Assembly (NCBI RefSeq): GCF_030269925.1
Contig: NC_085107.1
Span: forward strand, 744,001-808,000
Length of the DNA stretch: 64,000 nt
From: Bombyx mori
Lineage: Eukaryota > Arthropoda > Insecta > Lepidoptera > Bombycidae
Direction of reading: 5' to 3'
How positions within the stretch are numbered: position 1 is the stretch's first letter; each line of letters opens with the position of its first letter. Positions 21,413 through 34,060 of the stretch are shown here, piece by piece. The notes under the pieces were generated by a model. The model was not told the origin of the DNA, made no database searches, and worked only from the letters and a program-made list of their open reading frames with translations. A program made the position numbers and the translations under genes.

Positions 21413-22613
21413 TTGTAATAAACACACAACTTTCATTTGTGATATGATTATTACAGTACATTAGAAAAGTCACGTATGACTTTTTAAATTGTTTATTACC
21501 TGAAATAAGTGTACATAAAAAAAATTAAGAAATTCGTCTCCCAAAATTCGAATTTCAAACTTCTACTAAAAAAAATACACTGCAACTTAGAATGAATCCC
21601 ATTAGACGTTTAGCCAAGCACCAGGTCCAAACATCATACATGCGCTGGCATAATCCGTTACTAAAATTCACCTCATCTTCATTACGTCACAATTGCGCCG
21701 TGCGCATACTTTAAACAGCGTCAGAAGTCTCGCGGTACACGCGACGTAAACTTTGTTTATCTCGTAAGGGAAACTGACGCCCGTGCATTAGTAATGTTGT
21801 CTCCGGGATTCGTCGGCCTCGATACTCTGTATGTGCCAGTTTTACGTACGCAGAGTACGTTAAGTTTACGGTTTTATTTCAAATGTTACGTACGAAACGT
21901 TATGCATAAGTTCATTTATTACGAGCTGCAAATAAAGCTTGTTTTGCTTAGTTTCATAGTTGTTGTTGTTAGGTGAACAATGTGTTTAATGAGGATCGTG
22001 GGTTAGAGAAAATCTATTCTTATTGCTTATACATAAGTCACGAGTTGTTGTGTATGTTTTTTTTTGTATGTACTTTTTATTACAAGCTAAACGATTACTA
22101 GCGTGTAAGGCGCCCCGATCTGCTTAATTCTGTCTCTGTGATTTCCACCTCGAATTTGAAAGTGGCTTTCACGTTGTCATGTCTACGAGTGACGAAAGTG
22201 TACATGACTTCAACAAAACATGTCATATTTTAGAACCGATTTCTTTTGTAGTGAGTTAAAAGAGTACGTTGTAAATAATAACAGTAACATTATGGCGGAT
22301 GTGAATTACCTTTCTAAGAGAGAATTTCATGTAAGTTTCCTATTCAAGAAATTAAATATATAATGAGGAAAACGGCGAACAGATAATTTGTGTAATTCAA
22401 GTTTCGTGGAGTAATGAACAAGCACCGGGTTTATTTAATAATTCAAGATATTTCACGTAGAAAGTATTACTGGGTACACGCTCGCGGTACTGACGGCCGT
22501 GCATCATTGATGAGGGAAGAAAGATCGGGCTATGAGGAGTATGTGACGTCAGACTCACATGACTTCGCACAAGGAAGAACACATACCTGACTTAGAATTC
22601 TCGTGCTGTTTTA
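21413..22613. other. Unique spacer
   Basis: No gene recognised. A second TGACGTCA lies at 22544-22551 with catcattgatg at 22502-22512, echoing the arrangement near 18.28 kb. Confidence 0.4.
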
Positions 22614-22831
22614 TCACTACATAGTATAAAACAAAGTCGCTTTCTCTGTCCCTATATCCCTATGTATGCTTAAATCTTTAAAACTACGCAAAGGATTTTA
22701 TTTTGATGCGGTTTTTTTTAATACATAGATTGATTGAAGAGGAAAGTTTATATGCATAATAACATCCATTAAATAGTGGATTATCAGTAATAAATTACAG
22801 TTTCCGAAGCGAAGCGAGTGCGGGTCGCTAG
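22614..22831 (+). mobile_element. Non-autonomous Helitron, family B
   Basis: Starts TCACTACATAGTATAAAACA after an A and ends ccgaagcgaagcgagtgcgg gtcgCTAG before a T. Inner text (tctctgtccctatatcccta, aaactacgcaaaggatttta) is a common moth Helitron. Non-coding. Confidence 0.8.
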
Positions 22832-23023
22832 TTTAGATAATAATGCATGAAAAACGACTTCAAGACAGTAGCCCTCAAATCGAGTAGTCAAGCAAAGGGC
22901 ACAATTTGAAGATCGCTTTCACTTTGAGATTGAGATATCATGTATAAGCGTAGTTGCGTTTTTAGTTCAAGTCCAAATTACACTTATTCCAATATTTTGA
23001 GTATAACCTTAATTATTCATTCT

Positions 23024-23267
23024 ACTGGTGGTAGGACCACTCGTGAGTCCGCGCGGGTGGTTACCACCACCCTGCGTATTTCTGCCGTGAAACAGTAATG
23101 CGTTTCGGTTTGAAGGGTGGGGCAGCCGTTGTAACTATACTTGAGACCTTAGAACTTATATCTAAAGGTGGGTGGCGCATTTACGTTGTGGATGTCTATG
23201 GGCTCAAGTAACCACTTGACACCAGGTGGGCTGTGAGCTCGTCCACCCATATAAGCAATAAAAAAAG
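23024..23267 (+). mobile_element. Bm1 SINE, full length
   Basis: From actggtggtaggaccactcg to ccacccatataagcaataaa plus A. All internal blocks present. Confidence 0.92.
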
Positions 23268-23739
23268 TTTCAAACGTAAATCATTTAATTATAATAATTT
23301 ACGGTTAAAACTATGCAGGTAAGATAAAGTTTTTACTGTCCTATCTATTTTTAGTGCAGCTTGTGGCGTTTGTTTCCGGGGTTTGGTAATTGCTTAACAA
23401 GGGGCGGACCGTGAATTCATTTGCACATCTAGAACAATAAACAGCCAACATAATTGTATACGCCACTAGAACTAAAGGTAAATAAAATAAATCACATTTT
23501 ATTATTACATTTCCTAGTAGAATGCCAGGCTTTGGAGAGCAGTAAGCACCACTTGGTTACTCACCGTTGCACTCGCGAGTATATAGCTCTCATATAGCAG
23601 CGTGAGCATTAAAGCACCGCTTCTAAGTGCTTCCCGGGAAATGTTTTCATAAAATTCAAAGCTCGAAACTTCAGCTTTATTTTATGAAGTCCAAATAAAA
23701 TATTGAACATAAGTTTGCGTTTGTTTTTTTTATTTTTTA
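23268..23739. other. Spacer, nothing recognised
   Basis: AT-rich; no gene or repeat identified. Confidence 0.35.
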
Positions 23740-24013
23740 CTAGCTGATCCGGCAGACTTCGTAGTGTCTCAATTGATAAATAAAATACCTAAACTTAAGA
23801 CAAACAAAAGGAATCCGTCCGACGGGGGACACATCACAGGAAAAACCAAAATTGTTATTTTTATTTAATTCCGAGCATTTTCATATTCATCTACCTTTTA
23901 AACCTTCTCTGGACTTCCACAAGTAATTCAAGACCAAAATTAGCCAAATAGGTTCAGCCGTTCTCGAGTTCTAGCGAGACTAACGAACAGCAATTCATTT
24001 TTATATATAGAGA
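23740..24013 (-). mobile_element. Non-autonomous Helitron, family C copy 1
   Basis: On the minus strand it starts TCTCTATATATAAAAATGAA after an A and ends GAAGTCTGCCGGATCAGCTAG before a T. Inner words ctcgagaacggctgaacc and ggaagtccagagaaggttta recur at 47913 and 62752. Non-coding. Confidence 0.8.
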
Positions 24014-24404
24014 TTTTTTGCTTTGGTTACCTTTTTGATTTCGGCAAGTCGTTTCTGAGACCACAATAGTACAAAATCAGTACATGAATGTTACGGCAAA
24101 AATTATTCAATTGCCAAAATGTTTTGGTAAATTCATATTTCGTGGACGCGTGTACTTAGATAGCAGCCGGATGCCTCTTGGTACCCTACTAACAGTATTA
24201 GATTATCGCTCCCTCGCGTCTACTAATTTTATATTTCTTCACAACGGCGCATTCAAAAATTATTAGTTTATTTTTGCATTTTTTTTATCACCTATCTTCG
24301 TTTATTGGAACGACTACATTAAGCTCAGCATTGTGTAGGTAATGAAACAGGTGGATACCAGCCCTGGGTTCAGCTAACTTCAGATATTAGGCTCTATCAA
24401 CTTT

Positions 24405-24485
24405 TTAACCCACAGACGTCCTTTGCTGGACATAGGTCTCCACCAAGTCTCGCCACAAGGACCGCTCCTGCTCTGCATGGATCCA
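24405..24485 (-). pseudogene. LINE ORF2 C-terminal end
   Basis: Minus-strand frame WIHAEQERSLWRDLVETYVQ QRTSVG then stop. Same terminal signature as 27900-27988. Only about 27 codons are recognisable. RTE-like LINE. Confidence 0.65.
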
Positions 24486-24735
24486 ACAAATTATGTTAGG
24501 TATAAGTGAATTTGTTTTTCATAAAGCCCCGACCGAGGTGGACATTTTGAATTCATGTCTCAAGGTGATGGTGACAACCGCAGCCGGTGCCCAAACGTTT
24601 CAGAACCCGAAGAAACGATAATATTTACAGAGTTTTGATGAAAATTTGAAGTGCTAGTTCTAAGATATTAATTTTATAGATTTAGCTAGCTCATATCAGG
24701 AATGCTTAGATGGCGTAAAGCAGGACCAAGGGGAG

Positions 24736-24877
24736 TAACTATACTGAGACCTTAGAACTTATATCTCAAGGTGGGTGGCGCATTTACGTTGTAGATGTTT
24801 ATGGCCTCCAGTACCCACTTCACACCAGGTGGACTGTGAGCTCGTCCACCCATCTAAGAAAAAAAAACAAAAAAAAT
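24736..24877 (+). mobile_element. Bm1 SINE, 5'-truncated
   Basis: Begins taactatactgagacctta and ends cgtccacccatctaag with A-rich tail interrupted by C. A (gat)n run at 24906-24934 follows; the open frame through it, with an Asp run, is not a gene. Confidence 0.9.
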
Positions 24878-24905
24878 GTCTAGAAAGACAGGGCTGTAAG
24901 ACCAA

Positions 24906-24934
24906 AGATGATGATGATGATGATGATGATGATA
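24906..24934. repeat. (GAT)n microsatellite
   Basis: About nine perfect gat units. Confidence 0.9.
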
Positions 24935-25714
24935 TCCAGAATGGTTTTCTGCTTAACAAAAGCCCTTTCATTTTGACGTGTGAGCTAATTTTAATTAAAC
25001 AATAAATATACATTTTTTAGCTCTGTTTCATATTCGCTTTGAGTTATCATTCTATGAATTTAATAAAGGACAAACATTTATGTCTAAGTTAGCAAGTGCG
25101 GATTGATTTATTTCTATGTAAGTCGTCTAACGACTTCGGATAAGTATTATTATTTGTGTGTTTGCAAGATCTTTCGAAACTCTTTTGCACGATTAAGTTT
25201 TAGAACAGCCTTCGGATCATGTTAAACTTATTTAAAACAATACAAATGTTTCAATGATACAATAGTAACTCTCAAAGAATTGATAAATGTGTTTACCTTT
25301 GATGTCGTAACGCTTCAACTTACCAGAACTCAATTATAAGTAGCATCATAAAATCCTTATGTACTCGAAGAATACTGAAATGAACGAAGAGCAAATAGTT
25401 TTCTTTTGTGTGGCGAACACGCAAATATGTCGTTAGGCTCTATGCCTATAGAATTTTGTATTTTTTCTTGTCGTATTTATTATTATGCTGGTTTCTTTTT
25501 TGTTAAATTTATATAACTTATCATATATTAAGTAAGCTCGAAATCCTATGTTCAACTAGCTGGGTTATATCATCTATTTCGAGTCACCTATCTCTATCGC
25601 ATGAAACCTCCCATCATCTGGCAAATAAATAAATGACAATTGGAATTAAACGTCTCAAATTCTGTGCTTATTTTAAATCTTTTAAAATTCTCTTTGTTTT
25701 GAAAATTATACAAA
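24935..25714. other. Unique spacer
   Basis: No gene or repeat family recognised. Confidence 0.4.
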
Positions 25715-26149
25715 CGAGTGGTCCCCCGGTAGTCGAAATTCGACTATAATTAATTGAAATTATAAGTATTTACACTATCATGATTCTATTGTCAAAAACT
25801 ATACTTCTATAATCAATCACAGATTTCGCCAAGACTACGCTTTAGACAAATATTAATAAATACAAACAATATTTAACCTGTTCTTAGTTTGACCACAGAC
25901 TGTAAGCAATAAGAAAAGTTTGACAATAAACAAATAGTATGCATGCGTGTGTGTGTCAAATACATGGTAGTGTGTGTAATGTTTTTTTATTCATTGAATG
26001 TATTTATTATGCCAAATTTAAAAAATATATTAGCATTCTGCATTCTTTCTCAACATTCTCTATACGTGTGGGAAATTTCATACTCCTCCATTCGCGCAAT
26101 TTTCGTTAAAAGGAGTACGAAGTTTTTGCTTCACGTATTAATATATAGA
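25715..26149 (-). mobile_element. Helitron family A copy 3
   Basis: Minus orientation: 5' TCTATATATTAATACGTGAA at 26149 after an A; 3' end with stem AGTCGAATTTCGACT, then accgggggaccaCTCG before a T. The terminal CTAG is changed to CTCG. The 79-codon frame on the other strand is a by-product. Confidence 0.8.
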
Positions 26150-27895
26150 TTTGGTTTACCGTTGTTGCTAATTTCTGTTTAATAACAGCATTGGTATAAA
26201 TTTCTCGTTTTAAAATAATGTATTTCGTTAAAAAGATAAACACATAACATAAAACACACATACGGAAATAAATTAATAGTCAGATAGTTTTGACGTCACT
26301 CGAATTAATATCTGTCCATTGTATCCCCTGTTTCACTTTACAAGAATCCTTTGATAGTCTTCCGCCAGCCGTACCCGACTCATACCTCTGTCATCCGTCT
26401 TCACGCAGCCGAAGCTGGTCTTATCGTTTTCAGGATCTTGACATTTTATTTGATAATGTTATTGTTTGAGATCAGTTCAATTGATTTTATTTCATCTGAT
26501 TTATCTTGCGCGATACATCCTCTTTAGGGAACAGATTTTGGCAGGAATGGATTGTTGTTGTATTCCAAATAGTAACAAGAGTATTTAGAGGTTTGAGGAT
26601 GGGTCGTGGGCAAATACTAATAATTAATAATTTGTATGTACATTAAAGAAAATGAAGTATGTTCACGAGTGCTCATTATTGGCAGTTCATGTATTCATGT
26701 CATAATATAATATAGCTAATAGTAAGCTGGTCATGTTCGTCTTGAAGAAGACGTAAATAAAATCTTGCGTGAAAGGCTTAAAATTTCAATAGCTGGGAAT
26801 AGAAAAAAAATCATGCTCTTAATCATAAAGTAAGCTGATTTAAGTGACATCATATATGACAGTTCTCAGACTTAGTGACGTCACAATATTCAAATGGATA
26901 AAATTAAATATGGATGTTGATCTCTGCGATTACAACGACAAACAGATTTGCGTGATATAGAAAGAAGTATTGAAAAATCTATAACCGAAACTTTGGTCTA
27001 TGTCCCAAAGTGGCACGTTATATGCAAGCTATCTATGGATCCTAGAGGTAGGGCATGAGTTTCATCTATCATGTGAAATAAAACTATTTGTGTAGTTGAC
27101 CGTAATGTGTAGTAGGCTAGTTAAGTTTATAAAAATGATCAAGGGCATCCTCCACGTTAGTAATATGTTACTAGTGTAATTGTTTAATTTTATATTGTGA
27201 ATAAAATTATTTCCTTACATTATAAGTTAGATTAGTTTTCATTGTCGTGTTGTTTTGTCGTATAACTGTAAGGAGCGTTGTTGTACAAATTCAGCACTAT
27301 GTCTTGTTTTGTCGTGCTCACGTAACTTATGTTGCAAGCCAAATTTTTTTTCTTTTTACTTGTGTTTTTTATGTACCTTTTTAGCTTGTAATGTGTATTG
27401 TGAGCCTAATAAATAAATGCCTCAAACTTTATTATGAAATATTTAATTAAAGAACCTCATGCGCACTAACTCCGCCTGATACAGTTATATTTATAGGCCC
27501 TGGGGCTGTTCATTTCGCTAGAGTCACGAAAGGTAAGGCAGATAAAGAAAGGAATTTATCTATAAGATAAAACGTACATTATTGGTGTTTCGGGAAGTTT
27601 TACGTGAAGGCAATTAGCTGGTTCTCGGTCCGCCGGCCTCCCACTGCTCACGGAGGCGCCACTGAGAACTCACTTAATTGGACTTGTGGCTAACTTATTT
27701 GTTTGCTTTTATTTCGGCTTTCATTTTCTGTCATTGTTAATCCTATCTAAGACTAGAGTGCGGAGATGCCGAAACTGGTGTGATTCAAGCCGGAACCACT
27801 AAATGTGCGTGTAATCAGGCGTTTTAAATTTCACATATAGACGAAACCAGGTAATACTTATTAACACAAGATAGACTGACGACTTATTGAGATTC
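26150..27895. other. Unique spacer
   Basis: No coding exon recognised. 27180-27420 looks like a 3' UTR or LINE tail (tgtattgtgagcctaataaa taaatg, with polyadenylation-type AATAAA), but no coding part precedes it. Confidence 0.4.
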
Positions 27896-27899
27896 ATGG

Positions 27900-27988
27900 G
27901 GATCCGCTGGATGCAAACAGTGCAGGACCGGTCTTTGTGGCGAGGCTTCGGGAAGACTTATGTCCAGCAGTGGACGTCTGTGGGCTGA
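27900..27988 (+). pseudogene. LINE ORF2 C-terminal end
   Basis: Plus-strand frame IRWMQTVQDRSLWRGFGKTY VQQWTSVG then TGA. This is the conserved extreme C-terminus of RTE-like moth LINE ORF2 proteins. A gaagaagaaga run follows the stop, as in sister copies. The upstream part is lost. Confidence 0.7.
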
Positions 27989-28844
27989 TAAGAAGAAGAA
28001 GAATATCAACAAAAAGTATAAATTTCTTAGCGGTCTATGAATTAATGATCTATTTGTTGAATGACCCTCTTAAAAGTACGATGGGTCCTGATCTGTACAA
28101 ATTATTTTCTTCCATACGACGAAGATTGAAAAAGTGATGGTTACAAGTGGAGCAAGTCGGAGTTTTCGATAGACGAGTGATTTTTTTATTATTATTCAAT
28201 TTAATTCAATTGAGTCACGCTATTACGATTATAGATACGAATATAGATTTATTACGAATAGACAGTCGATCGCATGCTCTGTGATAGCAATCTTTAATAG
28301 AATGAACAGGTTCATTTAATACAAATTATTAAATTCAATTCTTTAAGTGCCGAATCTGTAACAATGTGTTAAGCTATATATTATTATCTGGCGGGAGACT
28401 GTAGAAGCTTTTATGTGATCAAAAATACGTACTATTACTAGCATACAGGTCCGTAGGTCCCGTTCGTAAATTTCTGGTAAGTGAGTCGGATTGTAAATTC
28501 TTACGCCTCCTATTGCCTGTTTTTGTCAACAAACTTGCTCAATCGGTACGAGCAAACTTTTAATTTACGTTATTAAATACTTTATCTCTTATTTTGTTAA
28601 TATGTTCTTTATCTTTCAGTTTGTAAAGTTTTTCTGTTACATTATATTCTATTTTCGTCTGATTGTCTTTTGTGGGATCCGAGACAAATTAGCTATTCCT
28701 CGTGTAGCCTAAACGTGATTGTTTGGAGTATTGTGGTCACCGCCGTAAGTCCTGACTAAATAGAATGGGGTAAATGGCTGTACTTAATGCATCGCTGGAA
28801 GTGCTTGGCAGGCGAATAAAATGAATGGATTTTGTTAAATAATG
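27989..28844. other. Unique spacer
   Basis: Nothing recognised. Confidence 0.4.
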
Positions 28845-29098
28845 CTTTTTTTTTATTGCTTAGATGTGTGGACGAGCTCACAGCCCACCTGGTGTTAAGT
28901 GGTTACTGGCGCCCATAGACATCTACAACGTAAATGCGCCACACACCTTGAGATATAGTTCTAAGGTCTCAGTATAGTCACAACGGCTGTCCCACCCTTC
29001 AAACAGAAACGCATCACTGCTTCACGGCAGAAATAGGCGGGGCGGTGGTACCTACCCGTGCGGACTCACAAGAGGTCCTACCACCAGTTTTTTATTGT
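28845..29098 (-). mobile_element. Bm1 SINE, full length
   Basis: From the plus-strand ttttttttattgcttagatg to gaggtcctaccaccagt; complete, lightly diverged. Confidence 0.93.
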
Positions 29099-29805
29099 TC
29101 TAGAGGTAAAAACTCATTGGCCACCTGGCTGCAGTTACTGTCACCGTGCACCTTTATTAGGAAATCGGAATGGAGATCTCTTCCACCTATGAGGCCAGAC
29201 TCAGAGCACATAAAAAATAAATAAAAAAGAAATCATAAAACTTGAAAAGCAGTTTTTTTTTGGTACCACCATTTGAATAAAATTATTATAAAGTGTTGAA
29301 AATGATTTTGTCAACAATCGTTCTTCATTCTCAATCTTGATCATAAAGAAACATCAGATGGTATTACCGAATGTAATTATTATGTACAACATCGAAAATT
29401 TTTAATCAAGCACCCACAGATAAATCGATTCAACAGACAAAGCATATATTATGTGTATGTTTCTTCATAACTGAGCGAGCAACATTTTCTATTGACAGCA
29501 AAGGTTCTACAAAAAAAATGAGCGGCGATCCATAGACCATGCAATACTTAGAGCTCCCTTATGAAGAAAAAAGTGCGTGCGTACAAAGTACACATGTCAG
29601 AAGTGAAACTTTTTTGGCGAACTAATTTATAAGTCTTGCTTATATTTATACAAATCTAAAAATTTTGATTTCCGAGACTTAGAGGAAGGGAAAAAGGAAG
29701 ATATGTTCGCGCCAAAAGTCTGACAAATGTCAATCTCAAAACTCAGTGTTGACAGTCACATTATGTTTAGATTTCTAAATTGTAAATGACTAATATTTTG
29801 CCAAT
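29099..29805. other. Unique spacer
   Basis: Nothing recognised. Confidence 0.4.
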
Positions 29806-29910
29806 TGAATTGACTAATTTAATTTCATGCTATTTGATTAATGTTCCAAATTCTTTTCATTTCATTTCATTTCAATTCCTATTAACATTTTTCACAAAAA
29901 AATTATAAAA
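29806..29910 (+). mobile_element. Diverged relative of the half-LINE 3' part
   Basis: tttgattaatgttccaaatt, ttcatttcatttcatttcaa and taacatttttcacaaaa line up in order with the 3' part of the elements at 34758 and 35188. The 5' part (ggcgggaacgcgagg) is not present. Confidence 0.5.
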
Positions 29911-30194
29911 TATTAGGCCGTATGGTATGATACATTTGCCTTTCCAGTTGGAAAAATACAACAACTACTACTACTGACATTTGACAAGTACTTAATTTCA
30001 ATAGTAGTTTGATGTCACTTCCGTTGCATACCTGCGTTTCTGTAAAAAATTTACCCTCATGCGCCTAAAGAAGAGTCACTTCAAAAACGATCCCAGGGCA
30101 TGAAATAAGATTTTTGTATATATAATTATGCATTAGGTATATAAATATTATGTAGTTTGGAAATGAAAACAAACGTCGTTTCTTATGTCCTGAA

Positions 30195-30412
30195 TCTATA
30201 CTAATATATAAATCTACTGTGGTTTTTACGGATGTTCCGTTATAACTACTGAACCGTGCATCCGATTGACTTGAAACTTAATATCCATGTAGAAAATACA
30301 TATACTTCATGGATAGGCTAATATTTATATGAGTGTTGGACTCCCTAATAATAATGATAGTAAATAATACTGTTAAATTTAAATGCCCAGCGAAGCGGGC
30401 GAGTACGGCTAG
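30195..30412 (+). mobile_element. Non-autonomous Helitron, family D
   Basis: Starts TCTATACTAATATATAAATC after an A and ends with the stem-forming gcccagcgaagcgggc (30385-30400), then gagtacggCTAG before a T. Inner text on gttataactactgaaccgtg is a widespread insect Helitron. Minus-strand frames over it are not genes. Confidence 0.85.
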
Positions 30413-31035
30413 TACACTTATAAAAAAATAACAATTCAAGGCATTCGTGCCAAAATTTCCCGACAACTTGTACGGTATATACAATGAAGGGTTTAAAATC
30501 ATATTCAATCGATCGATCGACACACGCGCTCATATTAGTTGACTATTTTATATTTACTACGTTTTTCCGACTTTTTTTCGAAATTGTTTTTATTTTTGTT
30601 TTACGTTTAGCTTTAATTATTTAATTCTAGGCGATGCGATGCCACAATCGTTTTTAGTTATTTAAATGTGGAGTCATTTAAATGATGTTTAGTTGTAAGA
30701 TTAGATTTTATATACTTTAAGTGCACTGTTTGTCTTCCAAAATAAAATAATATAAAATATTGAGCCCCATTGAATTTAATAACCATTCCTTCCAAAACGG
30801 AGCAAGTCTGTGACAACCGCGATATTACAGAGACTTGCATGCTTAGTAGACAATAAGCGTCCTGAGCCCTGGGTTATTTTGTTTCTCACAATTACCTTTC
30901 CTAATAATAATAAAACTTTATCTAGGTTCTAATGTAAGTTTACTTGCCTAGAACTTTGAGTATCGGGTTAATTGTATGAGATTTAGTATAAAGATTAATT
31001 ATTATGGCGAGTTCTTTGTTATTTTTTTGTTTTCT
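30413..31035. other. Unique spacer
   Basis: Nothing recognised. Confidence 0.4.
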
Positions 31036-31037
31036 TT

Positions 31038-31282
31038 ATTTATTTTTTATTGCTTAGATTGGTGGACGAGCTCACAACCCACCTGGTGTGAAGTGATTAC
31101 TGGAGCCATAGACATTTACAACGTAAATGCGCCACCCACCTTGAGATATAAGTTCTAAGGTCTCAGTATAGTTACAACGGCTGCCTCACACTTCAAGCTG
31201 AAACGCATTACTGCTTCACGACAGACATAGGCGGGGTGGTGGTACCTACCCGTGCGGACTCACATGAGGTCCTACCACCAGT
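31038..31282 (-). mobile_element. Bm1 SINE, full length
   Basis: Plus-strand ttattttttattgcttagat through gaggtcctaccaccagta. Complete; a few changes (tgcctcacacttcaagctga). Confidence 0.93.
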
Positions 31283-32130
31283 AAAAAGTTTTAGTATTGT
31301 ATGTTCATCTATTTGTCGAGGTTTTTAAATTATTTCAGTTACACTTTTTAAAGCCTTCGTAGTTAAGGAATGTCCTCTCAGATAATAAGCTGTCGCGATT
31401 TTAACCGACACTTAAAACAAAGTAACTTAATTAGTCCCTTTTTTTTTTAAATTGTCACTAATGATTGACACCACATCGTGAGTGCTACTGTTAATCATTG
31501 TGAGGAGACTTCATAATGAAATACCTAATGAATTTATTTTATTTTACCAGAACCACGGTATTCCTTGGTTTAGGCTTAGAGTATTTTGTAACATAGCTAT
31601 GATGGAAGATAACGGTCCCAAATCTACGCTGACACAGAGTGGTGTTACAGGAATGCACGCCGACTAAGAGGGTTGTTGGTTTGATGTGATTTAATTTATA
31701 CGCGCTAAGGATAAGCAGCTTGTGTGAAAAACGATGGCGGCACTGTTTGGTTAGGCCTCGACTCCCACATACCGATCCACATAGATTTAATCTCACAACC
31801 CAAATGCTTAATTTAAAATCATCAACGATTTTTAGTTTAATATGAAATTATTTAATAACAATGTTTTTGGCACACGATCTCTGTAGGCTGCCAGTGTCAT
31901 ACGAAAAGTGGGTCATAAGAGCGATCGTGCGAAACAATCATCTGGTAAGCAACATGCATACTAAACAATAGTCACGGCGACGAAGTTACGGAGGACATTA
32001 TCGATCGGATCCACGCCATTTAACAACGATATCACGAGTCTCTACCTCGAATATCAAACAGCGATCGAACGAAACCGCTCTCGGAAACAAAGAAATCGGT
32101 ACAATATTCATAGTATAGTGATTGTAATTT
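31283..32130. other. Unique spacer
   Basis: No gene recognised. 31860-32110 is slightly more GC-balanced but shows no conserved frame. Confidence 0.4.
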
Positions 32131-32372
32131 ACTGGTGGTAGGACCTCATGTGAGCCCGCACGGGTAGGTACCACCACCGCGCCTATTTCTGCCGTGAAGC
32201 AGTAATGCGTTTCGGTTTGAAGGGTGGGGCAGCCGTTGTAACTATACTGAGACCTTAGAACTTATATCTCAAGGTGGGTGGTGCATTTGCGTTGTAGATG
32301 TCTATGTGCTCCAGTAACCACTTAACACCAGGTGGGTTGTAAGCTCGTCCACCCATCTAAGCAATAAAAAAA
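32131..32372 (+). mobile_element. Bm1 SINE, full length
   Basis: From actggtggtaggacctcatg to cacccatctaagcaataaaa; an (at)n stretch follows the tail. Confidence 0.93.
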
Positions 32373-32468
32373 TAAAACAAATATATATATAATTATATAT
32401 TTGAACGACGCTATGTATAGTGCAACTCTTGAAACACGTACGAGATCGGCTGCTTTCGATTGGGAGTT

Positions 32469-32643
32469 CAGTTTGCTTAGTGCGAGTTTTCTAACGTTGT
32501 CGATAGCGTAAAAGTTAGCTCATGTTTGTATGGAATGGGATGGTTTGCCTACGTTTGCCGCTAGGGACACTGTTCCGACTGCATACAAAATTGGGTTAAC
32601 TTTTACGCTATCGAGAACGTTAAAAAACTCGCACTAGGCACCC
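32469..32643. mobile_element. Palindromic mariner-type MITE, copy 1
   Basis: Arms cagtttgcttagtgcgag and ttttctaacgttgtcgatag cgtaaaagtta, with the reverse complement at the right end (ctatcgagaacgttaaaaaa ctcgcactaggc). The centre holds cgtttgccgctagggacac. CAGTG-type ends and TA targets (best seen at 40669) suggest a Tc1/mariner-mobilised MITE. No coding capacity. Confidence 0.75.
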
Positions 32644-33368
32644 ATCTATCTAAGCTTGTTAAAACAGTGAATTTTTATATGTACTACTACACTACTATGG
32701 TAATTTTCTAAGTTTTTTGCGAGTCGTAGACATAATTAGTTTACATACAGTTACAGTGTAGACATGCACAGACACACAGCACAGTTTACATACAGACATA
32801 AATAGTTTTTTTTTATAATTATATTATTCTAATTCCTGAGCCCTATTCGAGTATGTAGGTTAGGCTGCTATGCCAATCCAATGTAAATACCTATGTTTCA
32901 AGGTTGGCAGCTGAACACACAAATTGTATTCATAATTTTTTTAAACCATACCTTCCCTTATCAATACTCACATCTAACTCAAACTATAACTATCTAACTC
33001 AACTATTCAGACCTCTACTATTCCTAAAAGTTAACGTTAGGCTGTTGACGGCTGATCGTAAATCAATTTGAGATATAAGATTGATACGAGTTCGTGTTGA
33101 TCTCACCCGGTGAAGAGGACTAATTGCAAACTAACAACATCGCACAACCTTAACTTATTTTCACAATGCCAATTAGGTAGAACTTAAGTAAGAAAATTAT
33201 CTGCTAGACCAAAACTATAAATTCACTTTTCGCAAACTCCAACACCCGACTACGGTGCCTTAACAAGAAATGTGGATCATTTTAATCCGCTTTGTAAATC
33301 GGCGCCGGTATAATCAACGTGATATTCTTGTGGTTTCATTTTATGTTCAGAGCTCTTGTAATACAAAA
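32644..33368. other. Unique spacer
   Basis: No gene recognised. Near 32740-32810 the phrase tttacatacag occurs twice among aca-rich text. Confidence 0.4.
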
Positions 33369-33801
33369 TCTATATATTAATACGTGAAGCAAAAACTTTG
33401 TATCCCTTTTTTACGAAAATTGCGCGGACGGAGGAGTATGAAATTTTCCACACTTATAGAGAATATTAGCATTGTGCACTTCTTCTCTAAGAAGTGCACA
33501 ATGCTAATATTTTTTTTTAATAATGCATAAAAGATACATTAAATCAATAAAGAAAACATTACACACACTACATACCATGTATTTGACGCACACACGCATG
33601 CATACTATTTATTGTCAAACTTTTGTTCTTGACGTCTGTTGTCAAATACAGATTAAATATTATTTGTCTTTGTTAATATTTTTTATAGTGTGGTCTTGGC
33701 AAAATTTGTGATTATAGATATATAAAATACAATCATAATAGTGTACAAACTTACAATTCCAATAAATTATAGTCGAATTTCGACTACTGCGGGACCTCTA
33801 G
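33369..33801 (+). mobile_element. Helitron family A copy 4
   Basis: 5' TCTATATATTAATACGTGAA after an A; 3' stem and cgggacctCTAG, here followed by A instead of T. Carries a perfect hairpin at 33462-33511 that its sisters lack. Confidence 0.85.
33462..33511. repeat. Perfect 23-bp hairpin inside a Helitron
   Basis: Left arm 33462-33484 (aatattagcattgtgcactt ctt), loop ctct, right arm 33489-33511, with no mismatch. Sister copies have only the right-arm sequence, after agagaatatagag. Confidence 0.9.
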
Positions 33802-34060
33802 ATGGATAGATCTAGGATGATAAATTTATGTGTTTTTTTCCAACATAGGGGTTTCTACTAAATTTATTTATGCTGCATCAGGTTTTGAATGATTGACTAA
33901 ATTCACAGTGATACTACAACTGTCGTCTTAACATGTCGATTTGCATTAAAAAATCGAAGATCCCACGCTTCAAACCACCCGGAATTTTTTCGATATACAT
34001 CAATCATACCAACATACGACACAACTTTTACATTAACTATTATTATCTGCAAATATAAAA
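33802..34060. other. Unique spacer
   Basis: Nothing recognised. Confidence 0.35.

Noticed and set aside
24775..25005. 76-codon frame with a run of Asp
   Set aside because: Product of a Bm1 tail and a (gat)n microsatellite.
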